From assembly GCA_016714025.1 (NCBI GenBank), contig JADJOB010000001.1:434001-498000 (forward strand): a stretch of 64,000 bases of DNA. Reading direction: 5' to 3'. The notes beneath the pieces are model-generated. The model saw nothing but the letters and a program-made list of their open reading frames with translations, did not search any database and was not told the origin of the DNA. The translations under genes and the position numbers were made by a program. This document shows, one piece after another, positions 1 to 8,932 of the stretch. Source of the DNA: Saprospiraceae bacterium. Its GTDB lineage: Bacteria; Bacteroidota; Bacteroidia; Chitinophagales; Saprospiraceae. Position 1 is the first letter of the stretch. Every line of letters starts with the position of its first letter.

Positions 1-505
1 CTTTATAGTGAATATCACTGGCATGTTCTAAAGCAATTGCATTGTTTTCCCTTCTGGCTACTTCCAGGTTCTCCCTGGCCTTATGCAATCCCATCACATA
101 AGTTTCTGTTCCCCTGACCTTTGACTGATTTGATGGCACTGCATTGCAATGGACAGAAATAAACAGCTCGGCATCAAGGTCATTCGCAATCCGGGCGCGT
201 TCATGCAAAGCGACAAAGACATCCGATTCCCGGGTAAAATAGACAGCAGCCTTGGGAAGTTTTTCAGCCAGAATACCCTGCACTTTTTTACAAACAGCCA
301 GGGTTATTTGCTTTTCAGAGCAATCCTTCCCCTTTGCACCGTCATCCTGCCCCCCGTGTCCGGGATCTAAAACGATGGTCGGTCCACCGTAATATGACAA
401 ATTTTGAGCCGTGGATATAAATGGACCAAAATAAAGCGTTAAGCTTATTAAATTATAGACAATAAATTGCATTGCAAGGCATGCCCTGTTATCGTAGTTT
501 TGCAT
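1..505 (-). CDS. N-acetylmuramoyl-L-alanine amidase, C-terminus cut by window edge
   Basis: The minus strand from an ATG at 505 is open to the window edge, giving about 168 residues. After a hydrophobic leader (a second Met at 472 may be the true start of the signal peptide) comes TIVLDPGHGGQDDGAKG, the zinc-binding His motif of Amidase_3 enzymes, and later LFISVHCNAV, the second conserved His motif. These periplasmic enzymes cleave the amide bond between MurNAc and the stem peptide during cell separation and wall turnover. The catalytic Glu near the C-terminus lies outside the window. A TATATTTG box sits just upstream. The family assignment is firm; the exact role (AmiA/B/C-like) is not resolved. 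Confidence 0.88.
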   Translation of the reverse strand, partial: MQNYDNRACLAMQFIVYNLISLTLYFGPFISTAQNLSYYGGPTIVLDPGHGGQDDGAKGKDCSEKQITLAVCKKVQGILAEKLPKAAVYFTRESDVFVALHERARIANDLDAELFISVHCNAVPSNQSKVRGTETYVMGLHKARENLEVARRENNAIALEHASDIHYK

Positions 506-522
506 TTTGAGTTTTCTTAGTA

Positions 523-530
523 CAAATATA
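523..530 (-). promoter_or_regulatory. Bacteroidota -7 box (TATATTTG) for the amidase gene
   Basis: On the minus strand TATATTTG matches the Bacteroidota primary sigma -7 consensus TAnnTTTG and lies 17 bases upstream of the ATG at 505, implying a very short leader. No clear TTG -33 element is seen at the usual distance. The spacer to the divergent lptD gene is only 65 bases and very AT-rich. Confidence 0.45.
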
Positions 531-570
531 CATATTAAATAATTTAATATATATAAATTTATATCTTTTT

Positions 571-3189
571 TTGAATAAAGTATTTATTTTTTTTATAATA
601 TATAGTTTACACTATAATTTACCAGCCCAGATTCTGGACAGTTTGCCCAATCCGGAAAGGCCGTCCACTCGTATTCCCAGATCGGATTCCCTGGTCATTC
701 GAAATGGTGCATTGTATCTGGTTTCTCCTGATAGCATCGATGTTCCGGTGGATTATGGGGCAGACGACCGGGTGCGGTTTGACTACAAAGAACGGGTCAT
801 TCATTTATACAAAAATGCATTCATCCATTATAAAACCATGGACATTCGGGCAGATTACATTCGTATTGAATTGAATACGAATCTTGCAATCGCCTTACCG
901 CAAACAGATTCTAGTGGAAATTTGACCGGAGTTCCTCAATTTAAAGAAACAGATCAATCTTTTAAAGCTAAAAAAATCACTTACAATTTTAAATCTAAAA
1001 AAGGTTTGATTGAGGAAGTGGTAACCCATGAAGAAGATTTATACATCCATGGCAGTCAAACCAAATTTATCTCCAAACAAAGTAGCGGCAGCCAGGGGGA
1101 TGACATCATTTACAATAAACATGCATTAATCACGACCTGCGATGCAGAAAAACCCCATTTTGGCATAGCAAGTACCCGACAAAAAATAATTCCAAATAAA
1201 TTGGTGGTGGTCGGTCCTTCCAATATAGAAATTGAAGGAATACCCACGCCCATCTGGTTACCTTTTGGTTTTTTTCCAATTTCCAGAGACGCACAATCCG
1301 GGATTTTATTTCCCAAAGAATATCAATACGATGATCGCGGTTTTGGGCTAGCCGGTATCGGGTATTATCTGCCTTTAAATGATCATGTGGATTTGAAATT
1401 TTTAACGGACATCTTTTTTAAAGGTTCATTTAAAATAAATGTCAGTGGAAATTACAAATGGCGTTACCGTTACAATGGCAATTTTTCACTTCAGTTCGAA
1501 AATCGGATTCAGGAAATTTCCGGCGATTATAAAAAGAATATAAACCGTCCCATAAGTCTCCGTTGGAGCCACAATCAGGAAGCCGGTGCACATCCGTATC
1601 AAACCTTTGGTGGTAGCATGAACATCGAAACCAAGGGTTTTAGTAAAACAGTCTATTCGGATACCAGACAGTCCTTACAAAATGTCTTGCGATCAAATTT
1701 TAACTACGGATATACTTTTCCAAACAGTCCGTTTAGTTTATCTGCTGCAATGAGTCACTCACAGAATTTAATTACCCACGAATTAAATCTGACACTTCCT
1801 GAATTAAACGTACAAATGCGTACCATCAATCCCTTTAAAAATAAAAATCGCATTTCTCAATCTGAAAAATGGTATGACCGGATTAACTTAAGTTATGGTG
1901 CTCAATTTCAGAATACATTAAACACAACCGATACCAGTATATTTCAAAAGGGCTTTGAAAAAGATTTAGTTTATGGAATAAAACACCGCGCTGATATCAA
2001 TGCAACATTCAAAGTATTAAAATATTTTAATCTTACACCGAGCATCAATTACAATGAAGAATTTTTCTTTCATAAACAAGAAAAAATTTTACTGGACACC
2101 ATATTAAAGGATACTTTAGGGATAGATTCTTTGTTTGGTCTGACCCAAACTAAATATAAATCCGGATTTTATCCATTTCGTACGTTCAGCACCGGCGCAA
2201 GTTTGGGAACTCAGATCTTTGGACAAATCCAATCCTCCAAATCCTGGTTTAGAGGAATAAGACATCAAGTAACTCCTACCATTTCTATGAGTTATGCTCC
2301 AGACTACCATAAAAATCCATTCAATTATTTTAAGCAAGTTGACTCTGACTTACGTGATTCATTTAACCGCAGGTATGAATACTTGATTTATGGAAAAAGT
2401 CCATTTGGAACATCCTCTGTGCCTTCAGAAAATTTTAATATAAATTTCAACATTGGCAATCGGGTTGAACTAAAATACTATTCCAAAAAAGATTCTACCG
2501 CTAAAAAAATTGCATTGCTGGAAGGTTTCAATTTTTCAGCGAATTACAATGTGTTTGCAGACTCCTTCAAACTTAGCTTGATATCCGGTAGTGGAAGCAG
2601 TCGCATATTTAAGGGATACACTACCTTGTATTATGGAATTACGATGGATCCTTATGGTCGGACCCTATTAAATGGAAATGAAATTCGGAGTCAATCGTAT
2701 GCACTCAACTTAAATAAAAAACTTGTGTACCTCACGAGTTCGTTTATTAATATTAACACAAACATCAATATTGGACAGTTAATTGGACTGTTTAATAAAG
2801 AAATTTTAAATAAAAAAGACAATGGACAAGCAGCCTTGCCTGAACTGTTTTACAATTTTAACATACAGCATATTATTAATTTCAGACATACCCGCTTAGC
2901 TACAGGAAAAGACACCTTTGAACGAACGCTGCATAACATTACTTTAACTGGTAGCATTGCGCTTACCAATAAATGGAGGATCAATATCAACAACATCAGT
3001 TATAATTTTGATAAAAAAGGAATTCAATATCCAAGTTTTGGACTTGAACGCGATTTACATTGCTGGTTAATGAAATTTGATTGGTCTCCCCAATTTGGCT
3101 ATTATTCTTTTACTTTAGGAGTCAAACCAGGATCACTGGAATTTATCCGATTGCCAAGCAATCAATCGTTTTCAGGAGCCCGAAGGTAG
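571..3189 (+). CDS. lptD: LPS-assembly outer-membrane protein LptD (Bacteroidota type)
   Basis: 872 residues from a TTG start followed directly by a signal peptide ending near LPAQ. Residues about 60-190 form an OstA/LptA-like beta-jellyroll (conserved phrases such as FDYKERVIHLYKNA and ADYIRIELNT); the rest is a long outer-membrane barrel with alternating aromatic strands and a C-terminal barrel segment. It resembles the Bacteroidota LptD_2-type proteins that insert LPS into the outer leaflet. Length is normal for the family. It is divergent from the amidase. The 3' end lies 16 bases from the convergent flippase gene. No ATG exists near the N-terminus that would keep the signal peptide, so TTG is preferred. 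Confidence 0.85.
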   Translation: MNKVFIFFIIYSLHYNLPAQILDSLPNPERPSTRIPRSDSLVIRNGALYLVSPDSIDVPVDYGADDRVRFDYKERVIHLYKNAFIHYKTMDIRADYIRIELNTNLAIALPQTDSSGNLTGVPQFKETDQSFKAKKITYNFKSKKGLIEEVVTHEEDLYIHGSQTKFISKQSSGSQGDDIIYNKHALITTCDAEKPHFGIASTRQKIIPNKLVVVGPSNIEIEGIPTPIWLPFGFFPISRDAQSGILFPKEYQYDDRGFGLAGIGYYLPLNDHVDLKFLTDIFFKGSFKINVSGNYKWRYRYNGNFSLQFENRIQEISGDYKKNINRPISLRWSHNQEAGAHPYQTFGGSMNIETKGFSKTVYSDTRQSLQNVLRSNFNYGYTFPNSPFSLSAAMSHSQNLITHELNLTLPELNVQMRTINPFKNKNRISQSEKWYDRINLSYGAQFQNTLNTTDTSIFQKGFEKDLVYGIKHRADINATFKVLKYFNLTPSINYNEEFFFHKQEKILLDTILKDTLGIDSLFGLTQTKYKSGFYPFRTFSTGASLGTQIFGQIQSSKSWFRGIRHQVTPTISMSYAPDYHKNPFNYFKQVDSDLRDSFNRRYEYLIYGKSPFGTSSVPSENFNINFNIGNRVELKYYSKKDSTAKKIALLEGFNFSANYNVFADSFKLSLISGSGSSRIFKGYTTLYYGITMDPYGRTLLNGNEIRSQSYALNLNKKLVYLTSSFININTNINIGQLIGLFNKEILNKKDNGQAALPELFYNFNIQHIINFRHTRLATGKDTFERTLHNITLTGSIALTNKWRININNISYNFDKKGIQYPSFGLERDLHCWLMKFDWSPQFGYYSFTLGVKPGSLEFIRLPSNQSFSGARR

Positions 3190-3205
3190 TTTCAATGAAT
3201 TTCCA

Positions 3206-4705
3206 CTATACGTTTCGTTTGCTTGAAATCAATCTGAGTGCTTTTTCTGAAAATTCTTGAATCAATTGATTTAAATCATAAGATATTTTACTGAAATACA
3301 CCAAACCTAAAAAGACAATTGTTGTGAGTGTAGATTGAATTGCAAGTGACCACAGCGGAGATAGTTCAAGATGGATTTGGGACATCAATTCATAACAAAA
3401 GCCGATGAGCAACACCAACTTTAGCCAGGATTTCGAAAATGGCTGCATGCCTGTTTTCCAATAGACTACCAGGGTTTTGAGGATGTTATAAATCGCAACC
3501 GACAAAAAGGTTGCCAATGCAGCTCCCTCAATCCCTAACTGTGGAATAAGCCAGAAATTAAATGCGATATTAAGTACAGCCATCAAAACCAATAAATACA
3601 ATTCCAACACATAGTATTTTGAATAGGCTAAAATGTAATGATTAATTCCTGTTGCAGCATCTACAATGCGTGCCAGCAAAAGCCAGGCTAACAATCGTTC
3701 GATTTTTATCAGCTCATCCGGATTAGGCATCAATTGACTTAAATAAATGAATCCTGTGTAAATGCATAATGCGATCCATACCGTTGGAATTAACATATTT
3801 ACGGATGATTTTGAATACACCGATTTAAGATCATGTTGATTCTTTTCCTTGGAATGTGCCGCAACCATTGCATTCAACCCATCGGTCAATGCTGCAGCAG
3901 GAATAAACGCAACATTGCTGATAAAAACAGCCAGGGTAAACAAACCATTTGCCTTAGCGCCTATAAACGAAGTCACTAAAATCGAATCGATCCTCAAGGC
4001 CAAAATGGCACTGGCTCCACCTAAGATGGAAAACAGTGCAAATCGAACCATCGCATCACGTTGTTGAATACGAAATACAAATTGCTTTAAAGGAAATTTA
4101 AACTGAGAGGTGCCCGATAGTTTATAATATAAAAATCCAATAGCAAATACATAATAAAGACAAATCAACCAGGTAAATTGAATGTCAGAGATATAATCCT
4201 TAAAACTCAGTATAAATAAAAATGGCAAAAACAACTTCATCAAAAAAACAAGGAATGCAGGTAAAGCCAGTCGTTTAAAATTGATAAATAGAATTGAAAA
4301 CAAATCAAATACAACGTACAAAATCCCTATGGGCAAAATAAATAGTACAAAGGGCACTATATAAGTATCATTTGAACTTAAAATGTCTTGAATCCATGGA
4401 AACAACATTAAAAACAAACATGCAAATACAAGGATCCCCAGAGTATATGCAGAAAAAATAAAACTAAAAAATCGGGATGAATTTTCTTCTGAATTACTAA
4501 AATGTGGATAATACCGCAACAAAACCGTACCAAAGCCCAAACTAATAAATGGAACCAACAAAGAAGCCGTATTGGTTAAAAATCCATAAAGACCGTACAA
4601 TCTAAGTTCATTTGGATAAATAAAAATCGTACTGAGTCCTCCTAAAACTGCACCTGCAATCTGTATAATAGAACTGAGAAGGCTTTGTTTGCGAATAAAC
4701 TCCAT
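3206..4705 (-). CDS. Oligosaccharide flippase family protein (Wzx/MATE-like)
   Basis: 499 residues with about 12-14 hydrophobic segments and short polar loops over the whole length, the pattern of polysaccharide-biosynthesis flippases of the MOP superfamily. The N-terminus has the typical amphipathic start followed by a glycine-rich first helix (IQIAGAVLGGLSTIF). Such proteins move lipid-linked oligosaccharides across the inner membrane. A divergent sugar aminotransferase (4807) next to it supports a role in surface-glycan assembly. Substrate cannot be inferred. Confidence 0.8.
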   Translation of the reverse strand: MEFIRKQSLLSSIIQIAGAVLGGLSTIFIYPNELRLYGLYGFLTNTASLLVPFISLGFGTVLLRYYPHFSNSEENSSRFFSFIFSAYTLGILVFACLFLMLFPWIQDILSSNDTYIVPFVLFILPIGILYVVFDLFSILFINFKRLALPAFLVFLMKLFLPFLFILSFKDYISDIQFTWLICLYYVFAIGFLYYKLSGTSQFKFPLKQFVFRIQQRDAMVRFALFSILGGASAILALRIDSILVTSFIGAKANGLFTLAVFISNVAFIPAAALTDGLNAMVAAHSKEKNQHDLKSVYSKSSVNMLIPTVWIALCIYTGFIYLSQLMPNPDELIKIERLLAWLLLARIVDAATGINHYILAYSKYYVLELYLLVLMAVLNIAFNFWLIPQLGIEGAALATFLSVAIYNILKTLVVYWKTGMQPFSKSWLKLVLLIGFCYELMSQIHLELSPLWSLAIQSTLTTIVFLGLVYFSKISYDLNQLIQEFSEKALRLISSKRNV

Positions 4706-4806
4706 GAACTCTTAGAAAAATTGTATGATTGAATTAATTAAATTACAAAACCAAGATCAGTTTAGAATGTTTTACATTTACAGCGAAAGTAAGCAATCAT
4801 TTGGAA

Positions 4807-5946
4807 ATGCAGTCCGCCCACAACATCCCATTTCATATCGCCTATCAATCGACGCATGCAGCGAACTATCTGGATGAGGTGCTGAAAATAAATAATGCTT
4901 CCAGCGATGGAGTTTTTCACCATAAATGCAAAGGCTGGTTTAAACAAAATCAACAAATTTCAAATGTATTTCTGTGCGGCTCATGTACAGATGCATTGGA
5001 ATTTTCAGGATTGCTCGCTGGATTAAATACCGGAGATGAAATTATTCTACCAAGCTTCACCTTTGCCTCCACTGCAAATGCTTTTCTGCTCCGCGGATGC
5101 ACAATTCGCTTTGCAGATACCTCTTCATTAAGACCGAATGTTGAATTAGAGCAAATTCTTCCGCAAGTAACAGCACAAACAAAAGCAATTGTTTTAATAC
5201 ATTATGCAGGCATCGCCATCAATATGGATCCAATTCTTGCTTTTGCGAAAGCAAATAACATTTTAGTTATCGAAGATGCAGCACAATGCATCGGCGCCCG
5301 TTATAAAGATCAATATTTAGGAAGTATAGCTCCGCTGGGATGCTTGTCTTTCCACCCTTCCAAAATAATACATTGCGGCGAAGGGGGTGCACTATTCGTT
5401 AATCAGTCAGCCTATTTAACTCAAGCTGAGCTAATATTTGAAAAAGGAACCAACCGAAAAGCTTTTCAAAATCATGAAACCAGTTTTTATGAATGGCAAA
5501 CCCTCGGTTCTTCCTATGGCATGTCAGAATTTCAAGCCGCTGTGTTGTTATCTCAATTAGAAGAACTTACCATGGTGCTTAACTACCAAATGAAACTTTG
5601 GAATCTGTATCAACAAAATCTAAATGAATTACTTGTAAATGGCATGTTGCGTTTACCCGATGTACCCGATTATGCTCACATAAATGGAAGTGAATTTTAC
5701 ATTGTATTAAATGATGAATCTCAACGGATTCAATTGCAACAAATGCTTGCATCCCAAAACATTCAAACCAGAACCCACTATAGAGCCTTGCACAGAAGCA
5801 GTTTTTATAAAAATAAATTAAATCAAACCTTGATCAACACCGATATTTTTGAAGCTTGCTTACTAAGATTGCCTTTACATTTCTATCTAACAGAATCTGA
5901 TGTGTTGATAGTCTGTGACCGAATTACTCAATTTTTTAAAAAATAA
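4807..5946 (+). CDS. wecE: dTDP-4-amino-4,6-dideoxygalactose transaminase (RffA/WecE type)
   Basis: A DegT/DnrJ/EryC1/StrS PLP-dependent aminotransferase of 379 residues. The phrases FLCGSCTDALEFSGLL, PSFTFASTANAFLLRG and VIEDAAQCIGARYK are those of the RffA/WecE subgroup, and the PLP lysine lies in SFHPSKIIHCGEGGA. The reaction makes dTDP-4-amino-sugars for enterobacterial-common-antigen-like or O-antigen glycans. The ATG at 4807 is preferred to the in-frame TTG at 4801. The C-terminal part is somewhat shortened relative to the usual form but no motif is missing. Works plausibly with the divergent flippase. Confidence 0.82.
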   Translation: MQSAHNIPFHIAYQSTHAANYLDEVLKINNASSDGVFHHKCKGWFKQNQQISNVFLCGSCTDALEFSGLLAGLNTGDEIILPSFTFASTANAFLLRGCTIRFADTSSLRPNVELEQILPQVTAQTKAIVLIHYAGIAINMDPILAFAKANNILVIEDAAQCIGARYKDQYLGSIAPLGCLSFHPSKIIHCGEGGALFVNQSAYLTQAELIFEKGTNRKAFQNHETSFYEWQTLGSSYGMSEFQAAVLLSQLEELTMVLNYQMKLWNLYQQNLNELLVNGMLRLPDVPDYAHINGSEFYIVLNDESQRIQLQQMLASQNIQTRTHYRALHRSSFYKNKLNQTLINTDIFEACLLRLPLHFYLTESDVLIVCDRITQFFKK

Positions 5947-5957
5947 ATTGTTTTTTG

Positions 5958-7223
5958 CTATCTATTCCAAATGCTCCGAACGATCTGCGTCCGTTGCTTT
6001 TTATAATTTTTATTGGACTTAGTTAAAAAAGGAACTTTTAAGTAGGCCGCAAAATCCATAAACAGTCCAAATGCATACAAAGAAAGTATTAAGAACCAAT
6101 ACAACAGGAAGGTTTCAATCCAATTATAATAGGAATGTAACCAAATCACTATGAGTATTGAAAATAAAAAATGAAAAACCATGGTGATTGCCAGACGAAC
6201 CGGTGGATAAAATTCTAAACTCTTGATTTTGCGTTTGGAAAATGACTTAGCAAGTACCAATGGAATCCCAAAAGCTAGTATTCCCGGTAATCCAATCAGA
6301 AAACAGATAAAACATGCTATGAATTGGATAATTCGTTGTGCGCTATTAAAATAAACAGCTGCATCAAACGAATTAAAATTTACATTTTTGGGCACATAAG
6401 CATGAATTGCATTATTAATTTCTGTCAATGCATGCGTTGGTTTGCTATTGAGTGCTGCAATAAATTTTGACAATTGTTGATGCGGCGCCTTATGATAAAA
6501 AACACCTGATCCATTGTAAGGATTTAATTGCTTTTCGATCATTTCAAATGCAAGGTTATAAACCCCCTCCTGATGATGATGCGAAATGGATGGCACCACT
6601 TCCTGCATTTTTTCTTGAAATAAATTGGTTAATAAACCCAATTTGTCATCTGCCTGCTCATTCAAACGATACCATTCAACAACATCAATCGGTTCACCAA
6701 ATTCCAAATACACATCTTTTCGGCTTTTGGTTGGATTTATATAATAGATTCCGGTCGGCACCACATAAAGTTCATCTACGTTTTTCTCTTCAATCGTTCC
6801 AATCGCCAATCGCGCAGCACCTTTTTGCAAAGGGCGTAAATATTTTACCAATTGCGAACTCGCCTCAGGAAACATGAGTACAACTTCCTGTTGAGCCAAT
6901 ACTTCAAAACTTTGATCAAACGTGCTTTTGTTGTTGCGCAATTTACCAAAGCCATCTTTAAATCTGTAGATAGGAATTTGGTTGGTGGATCGCAAAATTG
7001 GCAAGAGCCATTTCTTTTCAAACATGTCACCCCGAACTAAAAAATGCAAATCACGGTGCTGGTTGGATGCTATGATACAAGCTTCTAAAAAAGTACTCGG
7101 ATGGTTTACAAGAAAAATTACGGGTCCCTTTTTGGGTATGCGTTCCCTGCCGAAAATGAACATCCGTCGGAAGTACAATCTGAATGCAAGATGCGCCCAG
7201 ACCTTTAGTAATTTATAAAACAT
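5958..7223 (-). CDS. 1-acyl-sn-glycerol-3-phosphate acyltransferase family protein (PlsC-like)
   Basis: 421 residues. The N-terminal half is an LPLAT/PlsC domain: block I reads FLVNHPSTFLEA (catalytic His present) and block III is the FPEASS motif in place of FPEGTRS. Three C-terminal hydrophobic segments (about 300-400) anchor it in the membrane. It probably acylates lysophosphatidate or a related lipid. Many Bacteroidota homologues have NHP(N/S)xFLD, with Asp where this protein has Glu; I know this only from memory of the family. It is divergent from miaA, with 62 bases between the starts. Confidence 0.78.
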   Translation of the reverse strand: MFYKLLKVWAHLAFRLYFRRMFIFGRERIPKKGPVIFLVNHPSTFLEACIIASNQHRDLHFLVRGDMFEKKWLLPILRSTNQIPIYRFKDGFGKLRNNKSTFDQSFEVLAQQEVVLMFPEASSQLVKYLRPLQKGAARLAIGTIEEKNVDELYVVPTGIYYINPTKSRKDVYLEFGEPIDVVEWYRLNEQADDKLGLLTNLFQEKMQEVVPSISHHHQEGVYNLAFEMIEKQLNPYNGSGVFYHKAPHQQLSKFIAALNSKPTHALTEINNAIHAYVPKNVNFNSFDAAVYFNSAQRIIQFIACFICFLIGLPGILAFGIPLVLAKSFSKRKIKSLEFYPPVRLAITMVFHFLFSILIVIWLHSYYNWIETFLLYWFLILSLYAFGLFMDFAAYLKVPFLTKSNKNYKKQRTQIVRSIWNR

Positions 7224-7267
7224 ACTGAATGTTCATTAATTGGAATCTGTAAAAATAAACAATTGTT

Positions 7268-7275
7268 TACTTTTG
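7268..7275 (+). promoter_or_regulatory. Candidate -7 box (TACTTTTG) for miaA
   Basis: TACTTTTG fits TAnnTTTG and lies 10 bases before the miaA ATG. A TTG at 7240-7242 is 25 bases upstream, slightly farther than usual, so the match is moderate. Confidence 0.35.
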
Positions 7276-7285
7276 ACGGCAGAAC

Positions 7286-8200
7286 ATGAAGAATACTTTA
7301 CTGGTAATAGATGGTCCAACAGCAGCCGGCAAAACAGACTTAGCATACCATTGGGCTGTCGAACTGAATTGTCCGATTCTCTCTGCTGACAGCCGACAAC
7401 TGTTTTGCGATGTCAATATAGGCACGTGCAAACCATCAAATGAAATGCTTCAATCGGTTAAACACTACTTCATTAATCACATCCCAATTGATGGAACTTA
7501 CAGTGTAGGCCACTACGAACAGGAAGTCCATGTACTCTTGAGTGAATTATTTAAACAACATCCGGTCTTGATTCTGTGTGGTGGAACCGGACTCTATATA
7601 AAAGCAATCCTAAAAGGGATTGATCAAATTCCTTTATCTTCAACAGAAGTAAAACTTCAAAGTCAAACACTCCTGGATGAAAAGGGCATAGAAGCTTGTC
7701 GCAATATGTTAGCAGAAGTCGATCCCGAATATTACGCAACAGTCGATTTAAACAATTCAAGACGAATATTAAGAGCATTGGAAGTCTATTTTGAAAGCGG
7801 AAAACCATTTTCAAGTTTTTTGAATAAACCAAACATTCCCAAACCCTTTGATATTAAAGAAATTTGTCTGATTCCGGAAAGAAGCCTGCTATATCAAAGA
7901 ATTGAACATCGCGTTGATCAAATGATTGAAGCTGGATTGTTTGATGAAGCAAAATCTCTTGAACAATATCGTTCGTGCCAGGCATTAAACACGGTTGGCT
8001 ATCGTGAAACGTATGAATATCTCGATGGACGCATTACTAAAGATCGTTGCATCGAACTCATTAAACAAAATTCCCGTAATTATGCAAAGCGGCAAATTAC
8101 CTGGTTTAAAAAGGAACTTAACGGAATTCAAATTAATGCTACAGATCCCTTAACATTAAAGAATATCAGAACACAATTCAGTGAACTATTCCCTCGGTAG
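7286..8200 (+). CDS. miaA: tRNA dimethylallyltransferase
   Basis: 304 residues, the standard length. It opens with the P-loop GPTAAGKTDLA, followed by LSADSRQLF (tRNA/DMAPP-site Asp and Arg) and LCGGTGLYIKA, and ends with the conserved QNSRNYAKRQITWFKK. It transfers a dimethylallyl group to N6 of A37 in tRNAs reading UNN codons. The 3' end overlaps the convergent lipoprotein gene by 15 bases. Confidence 0.97.
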   Translation: MKNTLLVIDGPTAAGKTDLAYHWAVELNCPILSADSRQLFCDVNIGTCKPSNEMLQSVKHYFINHIPIDGTYSVGHYEQEVHVLLSELFKQHPVLILCGGTGLYIKAILKGIDQIPLSSTEVKLQSQTLLDEKGIEACRNMLAEVDPEYYATVDLNNSRRILRALEVYFESGKPFSSFLNKPNIPKPFDIKEICLIPERSLLYQRIEHRVDQMIEAGLFDEAKSLEQYRSCQALNTVGYRETYEYLDGRITKDRCIELIKQNSRNYAKRQITWFKKELNGIQINATDPLTLKNIRTQFSELFPR

Positions 8201-8932
8201 AATTTTCAAATTATTATTTACACTCCGTATTCCTGGACGCATCCGCAACATAATGAGCATTTCATAGCGATTTATTTTTGTTTCATCGTATTTAAAACTC
8301 CATAAATTCATTTCATTGGAAAGTCTCTTTTTTGATTTTAAATCATACAAATAAAATTCATTTTCCAATTGCGTTGCAGTCAATGTGCTATCCATATCAA
8401 CAATAAACTCATCACTGATGATTTCTGGATTTGTCAGATCCGATTTTTTTTGGATTTGAGTCCATTTTTCAGACTTGATCAATGCTGCCATGGTTTTTGT
8501 CAATTCATCCAAAGCATTCGGAAGGTTTGAATTGCTTTTAATAAATTTATTCTTTGCTCCATTTTCATCAAAGTAAGTAAGTTCCGTAAGCGGTAGATCC
8601 GGAATGTTTATTAAATATTCTGCCTGATAACTTTCCCAGTTTAATGCATCACTCATTCTTTTGAAACTTCTGATTTTATCTTGGCTCAACTGACTAAAAT
8701 AAACACCGGTTTTTTCTAAATGCTCCTTCCCCTCCAGTATCACTAATCCATTGCGATACATACTCAATTTATAAACATGGCAATGTCCGAAACATGGATA
8801 TTTTTGAAGGGTAAGCCAATGTTTCAATTCAACATGCTTAGGCTTTGCCGCATCTTTTGCACTTTTACAGGCATTTAAGCTAAATAAAGCAATTAAAAAA
8901 TACAGAACATATTTAATTCCCTTCCAATTCAT
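8186..8932 (-). CDS. DUF6438-like putative lipoprotein
   Basis: 248 residues from an ATG at 8932 that overlaps the upstream gene's TGA (ATGA), which argues against the longer start at 8956. The N-terminus is a lipoprotein signal with the lipobox LNAC (Cys about 22). The following block (LTLQKYPCFGHCHVYKLSMY ... GKEHLEKTGVYF) matches my recollection of the DUF6438 domain, with its CxxxC pair. Function unknown. Translational coupling to the secreted metalloprotease upstream suggests a shared envelope role. Confidence 0.7.
   Translation of the reverse strand: MNWKGIKYVLYFLIALFSLNACKSAKDAAKPKHVELKHWLTLQKYPCFGHCHVYKLSMYRNGLVILEGKEHLEKTGVYFSQLSQDKIRSFKRMSDALNWESYQAEYLINIPDLPLTELTYFDENGAKNKFIKSNSNLPNALDELTKTMAALIKSEKWTQIQKKSDLTNPEIISDEFIVDMDSTLTATQLENEFYLYDLKSKKRLSNEMNLWSFKYDETKINRYEMLIMLRMRPGIRSVNNNLKILPRE

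Noticed and set aside
6467..6877. 136-codon plus-strand frame
   Set aside because: Lies entirely antisense to the acyltransferase gene, with no protein-like features.
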